A stretch of DNA of 45,015 nucleotides, taken from contig CAZMOL010000003.1 of assembly GCA_964568045.1 (NCBI GenBank), forward strand, positions 1 through 45,015, written 5' to 3'. This DNA comes from CAZDDA01 sp964568045. GTDB taxonomy: Bacteria; Bipolaricaulota; Bipolaricaulia; UBA7950; UBA9294. Each line of letters begins with the position of its first letter. Within the stretch, counting starts at the first letter, position 1. A model generated the notes under the pieces. The model searched no databases. It was not told the DNA's origin and saw only the letters and a program-made list of their open reading frames with translations. Shown here one piece after another: positions 23,881 to 32,493 of the stretch. A program made the translations under genes and the position numbers.

Positions 23881-25016
23881 TGCTTCGTTTTCTGACCGCC
23901 GGCGAATCGCACGGTCCCTGCCTAATCGCCATCGTGGAAGGGATGCCTGCCGGCCTGATGGTGGATGTGGAAGCGATCCATCACGATCTGGCCCGCCGCC
24001 AGCGCGGCTACGGCCGCGGAGAAAGGATGCAAATCGAGCAGGATCGAGTGGAACTGCTGGGTGGGGTAATCGCCGGCAAGACAACCGGTGCACCAATGGC
24101 ACTGCGCATCGAGAACCGCGACTGGGCCAATTGGCGTGATCGTTGGGATAGCGGTGATCTGCCCAAGCTGACTGTGCCCCGTCCCGGCCACGCTGACTAT
24201 GCCGGCGCGGTCAAGTACGGTCTGGATGATGCCCGCTCGATTCTCGAACGGGCCAGCGCGCGGGAGACCGCGGCCAGGGTGGCAGTCGGTTCACTGGCCA
24301 AGCAGCTGCACGCCGCGTTTGACATCGCCGTCGGCAGCTACGTCGCACAGATCGGTGACGTCCTCGCCACGATCCCCAACCTTCTGCCAGAGGAATTGTG
24401 GAAGCTCGCCGAGGCAAATGATGTGCGTTGTCCCGACGAGGAGGCTGCCGTCCAAATGCGGTCGGCGATTGATGCGGCACGCGAAGCCGGTGACTCACTC
24501 GGCGGCGTGTTTGTTGTCATCGCGACTGGAGTACCGGTCGGACTGGGCAGTCACGTGCACTGGGATCGCCGACTCGACGGCAGACTCGCCTCAGCGATGA
24601 TGTCCATCCCCGCGATTAAGGGCGTGGAGATCGGTCCGGCTTTCGCAAACGCCCGTCGTCCGGGTACACAGGTGCACGACGAACTCCTTCCAAACGGCAA
24701 GGGCGGTGTGACACACGGTACAAATCGAGCCGGTGGCGTCGAAGGCGGGATGAGCAACGGCGCACCGATTGTCATTCGAGCAGCGATGAAGCCGATCCCG
24801 ACCACGCTCACACCACTTCGCTCGGTCGATCTCGCCACCAATGAGCCGGCACAGACCCAGTACCAGCGCTCCGACGTCTGTGCCGTGCCCGCTGCATCAG
24901 TGGTCGGTGAGGCGATGGTCGCCTGGGTGCTGGCCGATGCCCTGGTGGAGAAGCTGGGCGGCGACAGCCTGGCTGAGATGAAGGCCCATTGGAACAGCTG
25001 GAGACAGCATGGGTGA
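23880..25016 (+). CDS. aroC: Chorismate synthase
   Basis: Last shikimate step, converting EPSP to chorismate with reduced FMN; 378 residues. It shows the three family signatures: GESHGPCL near residue 8, RRQRGYGRG near 40, and the central RPGHADYAGAVKYG and ARSILERASARETAARVA. HGTNRAGGVEGGMSNG and the C-terminal QYQRSDVCAVPAASVVGEAMVA follow. It restarts the aro gene series after the trp block and overlaps aroKB by eight bases. Confidence 0.96.
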   Translation: MLRFLTAGESHGPCLIAIVEGMPAGLMVDVEAIHHDLARRQRGYGRGERMQIEQDRVELLGGVIAGKTTGAPMALRIENRDWANWRDRWDSGDLPKLTVPRPGHADYAGAVKYGLDDARSILERASARETAARVAVGSLAKQLHAAFDIAVGSYVAQIGDVLATIPNLLPEELWKLAEANDVRCPDEEAAVQMRSAIDAAREAGDSLGGVFVVIATGVPVGLGSHVHWDRRLDGRLASAMMSIPAIKGVEIGPAFANARRPGTQVHDELLPNGKGGVTHGTNRAGGVEGGMSNGAPIVIRAAMKPIPTTLTPLRSVDLATNEPAQTQYQRSDVCAVPAASVVGEAMVAWVLADALVEKLGGDSLAEMKAHWNSWRQHG

Positions 25017-26607
25017 CAGCGGAAACGTCATCATCACCGGGTTCATGGGCACAGGCAAAACGGCGGTGGGCCGGAAGGTTGCGCGGCTGCTGGGCCGTCC
25101 GTTCGTGGACATGGACGCAGAGATCAGGAAGCGAGCGGGCAAATCGATCCACGACATCTTCGCCGAAGACGGAGAGTCCACGTTCCGAGAAATGGAAACC
25201 GCCCTGTGCGAGGAATTGTGCGCACAACGGGAATTGGTGATCGCCACCGGCGGCGGTACGCTGGTCGATCCCACCAATCGGGAGCGGATGATGTTAAGCG
25301 GAACTGTCGTCTGTCTGAGCTGCAACGTCGATGAGATTGCTCGCCGCGTCAGCAGAAACCCACATCGGCCGTTACTCGACGTGGCCGACCCCCCCGCCGA
25401 GATCGAGCGATTGTTGGCGAAAAGACACGCGGCCTACACTGCCATTCCTTGGCAGATCGAGGCCAGTGGCCTCTCCATAGAGGACGTGGCCGCACGCGTG
25501 ATCGAAATGGCCGGCGTCATCACCCTTCCGGTTCACCACCCCGATGGCGAGTATCCCGTTCACATCGGCAACGACCTGCTGTCGCACATCGGCGGAGCGC
25601 TGCACGCCAGCGGTGTAGTTGAAGGCACTCGCGTCGCCGTGGTGTCGAATCCAGTTGTCGGTCCGCTCTGCAGTGTGAAGGTCGAGGAAGCCTTGCGATC
25701 GGCAGAATTTCAACCCTTCGCCTGCTCCATCCCCGATGGTGAGCAGCACAAAACGCTCACCGCCGTCGCCGGTCTCTACGATCGGTTCCTCAAACGGGGA
25801 CTTGACCGCACCGGTGTTGTGTTGGCACTCGGGGGTGGGGTAACCGGCGATGTCGTAGGCTTTGCCGCAGCAACCTACATGCGCGGTGTCCGTCTCGTTC
25901 AAGTGCCGACCACGCTTCTGGCAATGGTTGACGCCAGTGTGGGCGGCAAGACCGGTGTCGACCTTCCTCAAGGAAAGAACTTGATCGGCACATTCAAGCA
26001 ACCAGTCTTGGTGGTCATCGATCCGTCCGTACTGGCAACGCTTCCCGACGAAGAGATGCGCTGTGGCCTGGCCGAGGTCATCAAACACGGGGTGATCGGT
26101 GATCCGGACCTCTTTGCGGAGCTGGAGGCTGGTGAAGCTGAGCTTCCTTCGTGGTGGAGTCAACAAGGGGCAAACCGCATTGCCCAAGCACTGCGAGTCA
26201 AGATCGGCGTGGTCGAGGAGGACCCATTCGAGAAAGGCCGCCGTGCCGTGCTCAACCTCGGTCACACCGTGGGCCACGGACTGGAGCGGTTGAGTGACTT
26301 CAACATGCGTCACGGCGAAGCGGTGAGCATCGGAATGGCAGTTGTAGCACGGATTGCCGCCGAGCTGGATCGGGCCGAACAGTCGCTCGTCGAGAGAATC
26401 GAGGCGATACTGACGGCCTGGGAGCTGCCGGTCCGATGCCCTCCGGTTGATGCAGAAGCCATCTGGTCAGCAATGACCCACGACAAGAAGAAGCGCGGCA
26501 ATGCGCTTCGTTGGGTACTACCTCGTACGATCGGCGAAGTGGAGATAGTCGAAGACGTACCCCCTTCCCTGGTAAAATCCGTACTACGCAGCCTAGGCGC
26601 GAGGTGA
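25009..26607 (+). CDS. aroKB: Fused shikimate kinase - 3-dehydroquinate synthase
   Basis: This is one 532-residue frame. Residues 1 to about 168 are shikimate kinase: Walker A GFMGTGKTAVG (11-21), shikimate-binding DMDAEI, FRE.E and GGG (81-83), and the lid around NPHRPLL. Residues of about 172-532 are dehydroquinate synthase: PDGEQHKT, NAD-binding GGGVTGD (275-281), PTTLLAMVDASVGGKTG, NLIGTFKQP, and zinc ligands in GLAEVIKHG, NLGHTVGHGLE and RHGEAVSIGM. The same fusion is known from Thermotoga. The gene thus supplies steps two and five of the pathway. Confidence 0.95.
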   Translation: MGDSGNVIITGFMGTGKTAVGRKVARLLGRPFVDMDAEIRKRAGKSIHDIFAEDGESTFREMETALCEELCAQRELVIATGGGTLVDPTNRERMMLSGTVVCLSCNVDEIARRVSRNPHRPLLDVADPPAEIERLLAKRHAAYTAIPWQIEASGLSIEDVAARVIEMAGVITLPVHHPDGEYPVHIGNDLLSHIGGALHASGVVEGTRVAVVSNPVVGPLCSVKVEEALRSAEFQPFACSIPDGEQHKTLTAVAGLYDRFLKRGLDRTGVVLALGGGVTGDVVGFAAATYMRGVRLVQVPTTLLAMVDASVGGKTGVDLPQGKNLIGTFKQPVLVVIDPSVLATLPDEEMRCGLAEVIKHGVIGDPDLFAELEAGEAELPSWWSQQGANRIAQALRVKIGVVEEDPFEKGRRAVLNLGHTVGHGLERLSDFNMRHGEAVSIGMAVVARIAAELDRAEQSLVERIEAILTAWELPVRCPPVDAEAIWSAMTHDKKKRGNALRWVLPRTIGEVEIVEDVPPSLVKSVLRSLGAR

Positions 26608-26612
26608 AACAA

Positions 26613-27077
26613 ATGACTGACAACAGTCTCAAGGTATTGGTGCTGCACGGCCCCAATCTCAATCTGCTTGGCCAAAGGGAGCCGCAGCTCTACGGCCACA
26701 TGACGCTTGGAGAGATCAACGCGGCGCTGCGTAACGCCGCTGTCGAACACAAGGCGGAGCTTCGCATTGTGCAATCCAACCACGAGGGCGCGCTGATCGA
26801 TGCCCTGCATGAAGCGATGGCTTGGGCCGACGGTGTCCTCATCAATCCCGGCGCCTACACTCATACGAGCATCGCCCTGCGGGACGCCATCGCCGCTGTG
26901 GGACTCCCCGCCGTGGAGATCCACCTATCGAACATCCACGCCCGCGAGCCATTCCGCCGCCGCTCGCTCATCGCGCCGGTCTGTGTTGGACAGATTATTG
27001 GATTTGGCTGGCACAGTTACCTGCTCGGACTCACTGCACTGCTCGATCATTTGACGGACAAGGAGGAATCAACGTGA
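26613..27077 (+). CDS. aroQ: 3-dehydroquinate dehydratase, type II
   Basis: It dehydrates 3-dehydroquinate, the third shikimate step; 154 residues, normal for the dodecameric type II enzyme. ATG 26613 has GAGGTG six bases upstream. Motifs are HGPNLNLLGQREPQLYG (catalytic Arg22 and Tyr27), SNHEG (Asn56, Glu58), NPGAYTHTS, and EIHLSN with His104 and Asn107, followed by the ARE-FR segment and GFGWHSY. It overlaps the aminotransferase by GTGA. Confidence 0.95.
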   Translation: MTDNSLKVLVLHGPNLNLLGQREPQLYGHMTLGEINAALRNAAVEHKAELRIVQSNHEGALIDALHEAMAWADGVLINPGAYTHTSIALRDAIAAVGLPAVEIHLSNIHAREPFRRRSLIAPVCVGQIIGFGWHSYLLGLTALLDHLTDKEEST

Positions 27078-28279
27078 AATGCGCCAAACGGCTGTCCAAC
27101 GTCCCGTCCTATCCCTTCGCCCGTTGGGCAACGCACGTCAAAGCGGCCCAAGACAAGGGATTGGAGGTCATTCGCTTGGACATGGGAAACCCCGACATGC
27201 CGCCGTCCGAGGAGGTCATCGCGGCAATGTGTCAATCTGCGCATCGCCCCGATCACCACGGCTATCCCGGCTTCCGCGGAATCCCTGCGCTGCGCGAGGC
27301 AGTCGCGGACTACTACCAGCGACGGTTCGGCGTTGTGCTCGATCCGGAGACCCAGGTTGTGCCGCTTCTCGGTTCCAAAGAGGGCATCGTCAATATGGCC
27401 CTGGCGTGTCTTGATCCCGGCGACGTGGCACTGGTACCCGATCCCGGCTACGCGCCCTATACCATGGGCACAATCCTGTCCGGCGCCACGGTCAACACCT
27501 TCCTCCTGCAACAAGAGCGGGGGTTCCTGCCGGATCTGGATTCCATCCCAACCGACGTCGCCGATCGAGCGGTGTTGATGTGGCTGAACTATCCGAACAA
27601 CCCCACCGGCGCCACGGCGAATCTTGATTTCTTTTCCCAGGCGGTCGAGTTTGCCCGTAGGCATAGGCTGCTGCTGTGCCACGACGCGCCGTACAGCGAC
27701 GTCACTTACAGCGGCTACGTCGCGTCGAGCCTGTTGCAGGTTCCCGGCGCTACTGAGGTCGCGGTGGAACTCAATTCCCTGTCCAAGACCTTCAACATGG
27801 CCGGCTGGCGTGTGGGAATGGCCGTTGGCAATGCGGAGGCACTGGCGTTGCTCGCCCGTGTCAAATCAAACGTCGATTCGGGCATCTTCCGCCCGCTGCA
27901 GGAGGCGGCGGTGTGTGCCCTGTCCGCAACACCGGAGTCGATCTCGGCACGCAACGCAATCTACCGCGAGCGGATGGAGCTTGTGGTAGAAGGCCTAAAG
28001 GCGATCGGCATCGATGCACCACTTCCACGAGCGACGCTCTACCTTTGGGCGAAAATTCCATCGAGCTGGACCTCGGAAGCCTTCGCGCTCTCTTTGCTCA
28101 ACGAAACCGGCATCTCCGTTGCGCCCGGCTCGTTCTTCGGCCCCGCCGGCGAAGGCTACATCCGGGTCTCCGTCACCGCGTCGACGGAGAAGGTTCAAGA
28201 AGCGAGCAAGCGACTTCAAAGCTGCGCGAAGGAGTGGATCGCGAAGGGCTCGAAACAGGGGACGACAGCAAACAGTTGA
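27074..28279 (+). CDS. Class I/II PLP aminotransferase, probably aromatic
   Basis: This 401-residue protein starts at GTG 27074 after AAGGAGG, overlapping aroQ. It is a fold-type I aminotransferase of the aspartate aminotransferase / LL-diaminopimelate aminotransferase subgroup: GNPDMP, GYPGFRG, GSKEG, NNPTG (175-179), HDAPYSD with Asp204, PLP Lys238 in SLSKTFNMAGWR, and a C-terminal YIRVS with the substrate-carboxylate Arg. By family alone it could be DapL-like or act on Asp. Its place as the last gene of an operon that otherwise lacks the final transamination to Phe and Tyr makes an aromatic aminotransferase most likely. Confidence 0.85.
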   Translation: MKCAKRLSNVPSYPFARWATHVKAAQDKGLEVIRLDMGNPDMPPSEEVIAAMCQSAHRPDHHGYPGFRGIPALREAVADYYQRRFGVVLDPETQVVPLLGSKEGIVNMALACLDPGDVALVPDPGYAPYTMGTILSGATVNTFLLQQERGFLPDLDSIPTDVADRAVLMWLNYPNNPTGATANLDFFSQAVEFARRHRLLLCHDAPYSDVTYSGYVASSLLQVPGATEVAVELNSLSKTFNMAGWRVGMAVGNAEALALLARVKSNVDSGIFRPLQEAAVCALSATPESISARNAIYRERMELVVEGLKAIGIDAPLPRATLYLWAKIPSSWTSEAFALSLLNETGISVAPGSFFGPAGEGYIRVSVTASTEKVQEASKRLQSCAKEWIAKGSKQGTTANS

Positions 28280-28325
28280 GCGCACCTTTGCACAGACTCC
28301 CCAGACCACTGCAAGAGAGGCCAGC

Positions 28326-28355
28326 TTGCATGCATCACTCGGATTCGAGTACTGT
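28326..28355 (+). promoter_or_regulatory. Weak candidate promoter of hflKC
   Basis: TTGCAT (28326-28331), an 18-base spacer and TACTGT (28350-28355). The -10 box is poor. Transcription could also come from the aromatic operon, because no terminator lies between them. Confidence 0.25.
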
Positions 28356-28375
28356 ATTGCGATTCGGGAGGTATC

Positions 28376-29380
28376 ATGAGCGACTTCATTGACCGGGTAT
28401 TGGATCCTCAGCCGCAGCGCAAGAACGCTGATTGGCAGCGGCTGCTAAGAAGGATGCAGGGCGGCATCGGGTGGATCGTCATCGGGGTGATTGTCGCGAT
28501 CTATCTGTTGACGGGGATTTACACGATCGGCCCATCCGAGGTGGGGCTGGTCAAACGGTTCGGCCGTTTCGTCGCGACCGTGGAGCCGGGGTTGCACTAC
28601 CACCTGCCCTCGCCGATCGAAAGCGTGGTTGCGGTAAACGTACTGGAGATACGAAAAGAAGAGATTGGATTCAGAACGGTCTCGCCTCCCCCCAGTCCGC
28701 GGTATCAAACCGTGGAGACGGAAGCCCTCATGCTGACCGGTGATGGGAACATCGCGCACGTGGAGATGGTCGTACAGTATCGGGTCAAGGACGCAGAGCA
28801 GTTCGCATTCAACATAATACATCCCAAGACGATTGTCAAGCAGGCGGCGGAGGCCGTACTGCGCGAACAGGTGGCGACACGAACGCTCGATGAAACGCTG
28901 ACCGAGGAACGCGACGTAATCGGTGTCGACACGATCGTCGCACTGCAGACGTTGCTCGATACCTACGGGGCAGGAATTGTGGTAGGCAACGTGCAGCTTC
29001 AGGATGTGAAGCCCCCGCGGGAGGTTATCTCGGCCTTTGACGACGTCAACAGCGCCCGCCAAGACAAGGAGAAACTGATCAACAAAGCGGAGGAATACGC
29101 GATGGATATCCTCCCCCGCGCCCGCGGGCAGGCACAGGAGATCGCCAATCAGGCCGAGGCCTACAAGCAAGAACGGATCAAGCGGGCGGAGGGAGACGTT
29201 GCCCGTTTCCTGGAGGTACTGACGAAGTACGAACTGGGCAAAGACGTCACCAGAACGCGCATCTACATCGAGACGATGGAAGAGATCCTCCCGGGGATGG
29301 ACAAGATCATCCTGTCCCAAGATGCAAGCGGGGTTCTGAAACTGCTTGACCTGAGCAAGACCTTTTTGGGGGGTGAGTGA
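28376..29380 (+). CDS. hflK: FtsH protease modulator HflK
   Basis: Membrane-anchored SPFH/band 7 protein that, with HflC, forms the cage around the FtsH protease in E. coli. It has 334 residues, ATG 28376 after GGGAGGT. A cytoplasmic N-tail (1-28) precedes one transmembrane helix (about 30-50), then the band 7 domain (GPSEVGLVKRFGRFV, PGLHYHLPSPIE, QYRVKD) and a long helical region rich in Ala, Glu, Lys and Arg (about 225-300). hflC follows directly. Confidence 0.93.
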   Translation: MSDFIDRVLDPQPQRKNADWQRLLRRMQGGIGWIVIGVIVAIYLLTGIYTIGPSEVGLVKRFGRFVATVEPGLHYHLPSPIESVVAVNVLEIRKEEIGFRTVSPPPSPRYQTVETEALMLTGDGNIAHVEMVVQYRVKDAEQFAFNIIHPKTIVKQAAEAVLREQVATRTLDETLTEERDVIGVDTIVALQTLLDTYGAGIVVGNVQLQDVKPPREVISAFDDVNSARQDKEKLINKAEEYAMDILPRARGQAQEIANQAEAYKQERIKRAEGDVARFLEVLTKYELGKDVTRTRIYIETMEEILPGMDKIILSQDASGVLKLLDLSKTFLGGE

Positions 29381-29382
29381 CG

Positions 29383-30243
29383 ATGAAAAAGCTCATCATC
29401 TTTGCCGGAGTCGTTGTTTTGTTGATCATCGTCTATAACCTGTTCACATTCACTGTGGATGAGACCAAGAAGGCCGCTGTCCTGCGGTTCGGGGAGATCG
29501 TCAAGCTCGCCGAGGAGCCGGGGCTCTACTTCAAGATACCGTTCGTCCAACGTGTGACATACCTGGAGGATCGGGTCTTAAACTACGACATCCAACCACG
29601 CGACATCCTTACCTCCGACCAGAAGCGACTGATCATCGATAACTACGCCATCTGGCGGGTGGGAGACCCCAAACTGTTCATCGAGGCTACAAGAGGGAGC
29701 CTGTTGAACGCGCAGAGCCGGATCGATGACATCGTCTATTCCGATCTACGCAATATCCTTGCAAAGCACACCTTGAATGAGATCGTCTCGGAGAAGCGGT
29801 TGGAGTACTTACAGCAGGTGACGGAGTTCAGCCGGGGTAAGCTGGGGAAATTCGGCATCGTTTTGATCGATGTGCGTATCAAGCGCGCCGATCTTCCAAC
29901 GGAGATCGAGAAGGCGGTGTTTTCGAGGATGCGCTCGGAGCGGGAGCGAATCGCTGCACAGCTGCGGGCAGAGGGCGAGGAACAGGCCAAGCAAATCACG
30001 TCCAGCGCCGACAAGGACAAGGAGATCCTTCTTGCCGACGCACGAAAAGGTGCAGAGAAGGTGATGGGACAAGGAGACGCACAGGCACTCGAAACCTATG
30101 CCAACGCCTACAATCAGGATCCTAAGTTCTACCGCTTCTGGCGCACCCTGGAATCCTACAAGATCGCCCTCAAAGACGGCTCCCGCATTGTGCTGTCAAC
30201 GGATTCTGACTACCTCGAGTTCCTGGAGGGGATGGTGAAGTAG
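29383..30243 (+). CDS. hflC: FtsH protease modulator HflC
   Basis: SPFH/band 7 partner of HflK, 286 residues. ATG 29383 has a G-rich site upstream; GTG 29377, overlapping the hflK stop, is an alternative. An N-terminal transmembrane helix (3-22) precedes the band 7 domain (VDETKKAAVLRFGEIV, PGLYFKIPF), the segment NIL(A)KHTLNEIVS, DVRIKRADLP and the RMRSERERIAAQLRAEGEEQA coil typical of HflC. The gene ends 78 bases before a strong terminator. Confidence 0.93.
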   Translation: MKKLIIFAGVVVLLIIVYNLFTFTVDETKKAAVLRFGEIVKLAEEPGLYFKIPFVQRVTYLEDRVLNYDIQPRDILTSDQKRLIIDNYAIWRVGDPKLFIEATRGSLLNAQSRIDDIVYSDLRNILAKHTLNEIVSEKRLEYLQQVTEFSRGKLGKFGIVLIDVRIKRADLPTEIEKAVFSRMRSERERIAAQLRAEGEEQAKQITSSADKDKEILLADARKGAEKVMGQGDAQALETYANAYNQDPKFYRFWRTLESYKIALKDGSRIVLSTDSDYLEFLEGMVK

Positions 30244-30321
30244 GCAAACCGCGGGATCCCCTGGTGAGCCCGCTCCAAAAAAGCGGCCGCGGAACGTATA
30301 ATCCCACACGCAACACAGAAT

Positions 30322-30354
30322 AAAGAACCCCCGCAGCTTGCTGCGGGGTTCTTT
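30322..30354 (+). terminator. Intrinsic terminator after hflC, bidirectional
   Basis: A strong stem AAAGAACCCC(C)GCAG / CTGCGGGGTTCTTT with loop CTTG (30337-30340) and one bulged C, followed by TTTACTTT on the plus strand and preceded by AAAG, so it can serve both strands. It ends the hflKC transcript and perhaps the whole aromatic transcript. Confidence 0.85.
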
Positions 30355-30507
30355 ACTTTCAAGCCTCACTTCCCTGTATCCCCATACCAGCTTAGGAAAC
30401 GTCTCAAGAAAAAAGTTTCCTCACTATTCGGCCTGCCTGCTGCCCGCCTGGCCAGTCGGACAGGCAGGCAGGTGTGGGTACCCTGTCAACAGGTGCACCT
30501 GCGTAGG

Positions 30508-30580
30508 CAAGCTCGACTTCGAGCTCAACCACCAAAAGCAAGGGGCTTATTGATTATTAGGAGGCCAAGAAACCAGGAAA
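30508..30580. repeat. 73-base direct repeat, copy 1
   Basis: It aligns without gaps to 30667-30739 at an offset of 159 bases, with about 10 mismatches, mostly transitions. It opens with the palindrome GCTCGACTTCGAGC and ends in a GGAGGCC-AGAAACCAGGAAA purine-rich tail. Confidence 0.75.
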
Positions 30581-30666
30581 AGAATCGACTTCCTGTTTTC
30601 TCAGATCAGAACTACGGTCTTGTCTCTCCTCCTGGATTCCTGATTTCCTTATTGCAAGACTGTATT

Positions 30667-30739
30667 CAGGCTCGACTTCGAGCTCAACCTCCTAAAGCGA
30701 GGGTCTTACTGACTATCAGGAGGCCAGGAAACCAAGAAA
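30667..30739. repeat. 73-base direct repeat, copy 2
   Basis: Second copy of the unit at 30508-30580, with the same leading palindrome (GCTCGACTTCGAGC) and purine-rich tail. The substitution pattern shows no codon bias, which argues for a non-coding dispersed repeat. Confidence 0.75.
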
Positions 30740-30856
30740 TGATTTAGCCCCGTGACTTCTCATGGCTTCATGGCTTCCTTATAACAAGGTTGCAAGCAGT
30801 TTCCCTTTGGGTTATCCGCCTGAAACAGCGAGGAGCCATTTCTTACTATTCCAGCC

Positions 30857-31558
30857 TTAAGCGCGGCGGAGATTGCTTTTTGCCGGCGGGGTAAAGCTTA
30901 AATGAGTTTCCGTGGCAGCGTCCAGATCGGAATACACCCCTCGATTGGCCGGAGAAAGAAGCGCCGCCAACTGATACATGATCTCATCGGCGATCTGCCG
31001 GCGGAGTTCGCGCCTCACTTTCTCCTGGCCCACGTGCACTCGAAACGGATCGCCCACCACGATGTGAAAGGACGTGCGGCGCAGGCGCTTCAAGTTTTGC
31101 CAGAAGGCCTCTCCGCCGTAGAAGACCAGCGGCAACAACGGCGCGCCGCTTTTAAGCGCCAGCATCACTGCCCCGGGGTGCCCCTGCTGCAATCGGCCGT
31201 GGCCGCTACGGGTCCCCTCCGGCGCAACAGCAAGGATGGACCCACGCTCGAGCGTTGCCAGGCACTTTCGAAGAGCGGCTCGATCGGTTTCGCCCCGCCG
31301 TATGGGAATCGCCCCCCACAGGTTGAACAAAAAGCGGACGATGGGCTTGTCCCACGACTCAGTCTTGGCTAGGCCGGTCACCGGACGGGGGCGTAGATGT
31401 ATGTGGAGGACGGGGATTTCCAGGAAGTTGACGTGATTTGTGACAAGGATGAGCGGTCCCTCCGCCGGTACCTTCTCCAACTGCGCGCCGTCCACCCGAC
31501 AGAGAACGCGCAGCAGACCACCGATAATCACGTCCACAACACGCGTGGTCAGACTCAT
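30857..31558 (-). CDS. plsC: 1-acyl-sn-glycerol-3-phosphate acyltransferase family protein
   Basis: Lysophosphatidate acyltransferase family, 233 residues, acting at the membrane in phospholipid synthesis. ATG 31558 overlaps the upstream lipid kinase stop (ATGA). The LPLAT motifs are NHVNFLE (His42...Glu47), GAIPIRRG (83-90), and EGTRS (114-118). Motif I is normally NHxxxxD; here Glu replaces Asp, an uncommon but chemically similar change. An N-terminal hydrophobic stretch (IIGGLLRVL) may contact the membrane. Confidence 0.88.
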   Translation of the reverse strand: MSLTTRVVDVIIGGLLRVLCRVDGAQLEKVPAEGPLILVTNHVNFLEIPVLHIHLRPRPVTGLAKTESWDKPIVRFLFNLWGAIPIRRGETDRAALRKCLATLERGSILAVAPEGTRSGHGRLQQGHPGAVMLALKSGAPLLPLVFYGGEAFWQNLKRLRRTSFHIVVGDPFRVHVGQEKVRRELRRQIADEIMYQLAALLSPANRGVYSDLDAATETHLSFTPPAKSNLRRA

Positions 31559-32493
31559 TGGCCGGTCTCCGGCGGCTGATAGAGGACCTCAAGCTGGCGC
31601 GGCAGAAGCTCGATGGTCAGCTTCCTACCCTCGGTACAGAGTGTTTCGCCGTCGGCGTGCCCGGGCAAAACGCCGTCCACAGCGGTCACGACCACGCGGC
31701 GCGTACGTCCTGTTCGTATCTCCGGCTGGGTGGCCTGTGTGCCTTTCATGAAATGCGGAATGAGTGTGAAGATGCGAACACGGCTCACCTGGTCTGCGAT
31801 GCAGAAGTCGAGCATGCCGTCATCGAGCTTCGCCTGCGGCGCCATCATGAACCCGCCGCCCACACGACGTCCGTTCATGACCGTGACCATCAGCGCCGCT
31901 TGGGTCGTCGTCTCTTCGTCCATGGTAATCTGTACGGTCGGTGCGCGGAAGTACAGGAAGACCGTCTTCAGTGTCGCCACGAAATAACCGAAGAAGCCGC
32001 GCAGCCGCTTCATCTTCTGCGCCACCAGGCCAACGACAGTATCGAACCCAATACCTATGCCGTTACCGAAGTAACGACCCTGGGGATAGTCGCCACCCAT
32101 GACTCGGCCGACGTCAACCCACCTCCGAGTGTCTTGCACAAGCACTCGACAGGCCGTTGCCAGATCGCGCGGAACACCCACCCCAAAGGCGAAGTCATTT
32201 CCTCGGCCGACACTCAACACTCCCATGGCGGCGCTTCCCACTCCCGCCTGTTTGGCCTGCATCAGGCCGTTTAGCACCTCGTTGGCCGTGCCATCCCCAC
32301 CCACTGCCACGACGACATCGAACGCATCGGCGACGGCCTGCTCGGCCAGTTGTGCTGCGTGCCAGGGTTCCTCAGTGCGCACGAGATCGAAATCGAGATC
32401 GTAGGCACGAAGTGTCTTTTCAATGAGGGGCACCGAACGTTCTGCGGTTCCTCGCCCGGCAGTCGGATTGACAATCAATTTGTATCTAGCCAT
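31555..32493 (-). CDS. Diacylglycerol/sphingosine kinase-family lipid kinase
   Basis: This 312-residue protein starts at ATG 32493 with GGAGGAGG about ten bases upstream; an earlier start ten codons upstream includes the binding site and is unlikely. It has the DAGK catalytic fold: NPTAGRG (9-15), ATP-binding GGDGTANEVLNGL (65-77), GRGNDFA (96-102) and the C-terminal HADGE motif. Substrate is not predictable (DgkB, YegS and BmrU relatives act on different lipids). It is coupled to plsC, so a role in phosphatidic acid recycling is a reasonable inference. Confidence 0.88.
   Translation of the reverse strand: MARYKLIVNPTAGRGTAERSVPLIEKTLRAYDLDFDLVRTEEPWHAAQLAEQAVADAFDVVVAVGGDGTANEVLNGLMQAKQAGVGSAAMGVLSVGRGNDFAFGVGVPRDLATACRVLVQDTRRWVDVGRVMGGDYPQGRYFGNGIGIGFDTVVGLVAQKMKRLRGFFGYFVATLKTVFLYFRAPTVQITMDEETTTQAALMVTVMNGRRVGGGFMMAPQAKLDDGMLDFCIADQVSRVRIFTLIPHFMKGTQATQPEIRTGRTRRVVVTAVDGVLPGHADGETLCTEGRKLTIELLPRQLEVLYQPPETGQ

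Larger units (their letters stand above)
30355..30856. other. Repeat-rich intergenic region
   Basis: About 500 bases without a convincing gene. It holds a GGAAAC / GTTTCC hairpin (30394-30419), a long imperfect inverted repeat of CCTGCCTG with CAGGCAGG (about 30431-30472), and two 73-base direct repeats listed separately. A 91-codon frame through the repeats has no binding site and is probably not translated. Confidence 0.6.

Noticed and set aside
30472..30747. A 91-codon plus-strand frame with internal 53-residue periodicity
   Set aside because: The periodicity is just the 73-base DNA repeat at an offset divisible by three. No binding site, and the substitutions show no codon pattern.
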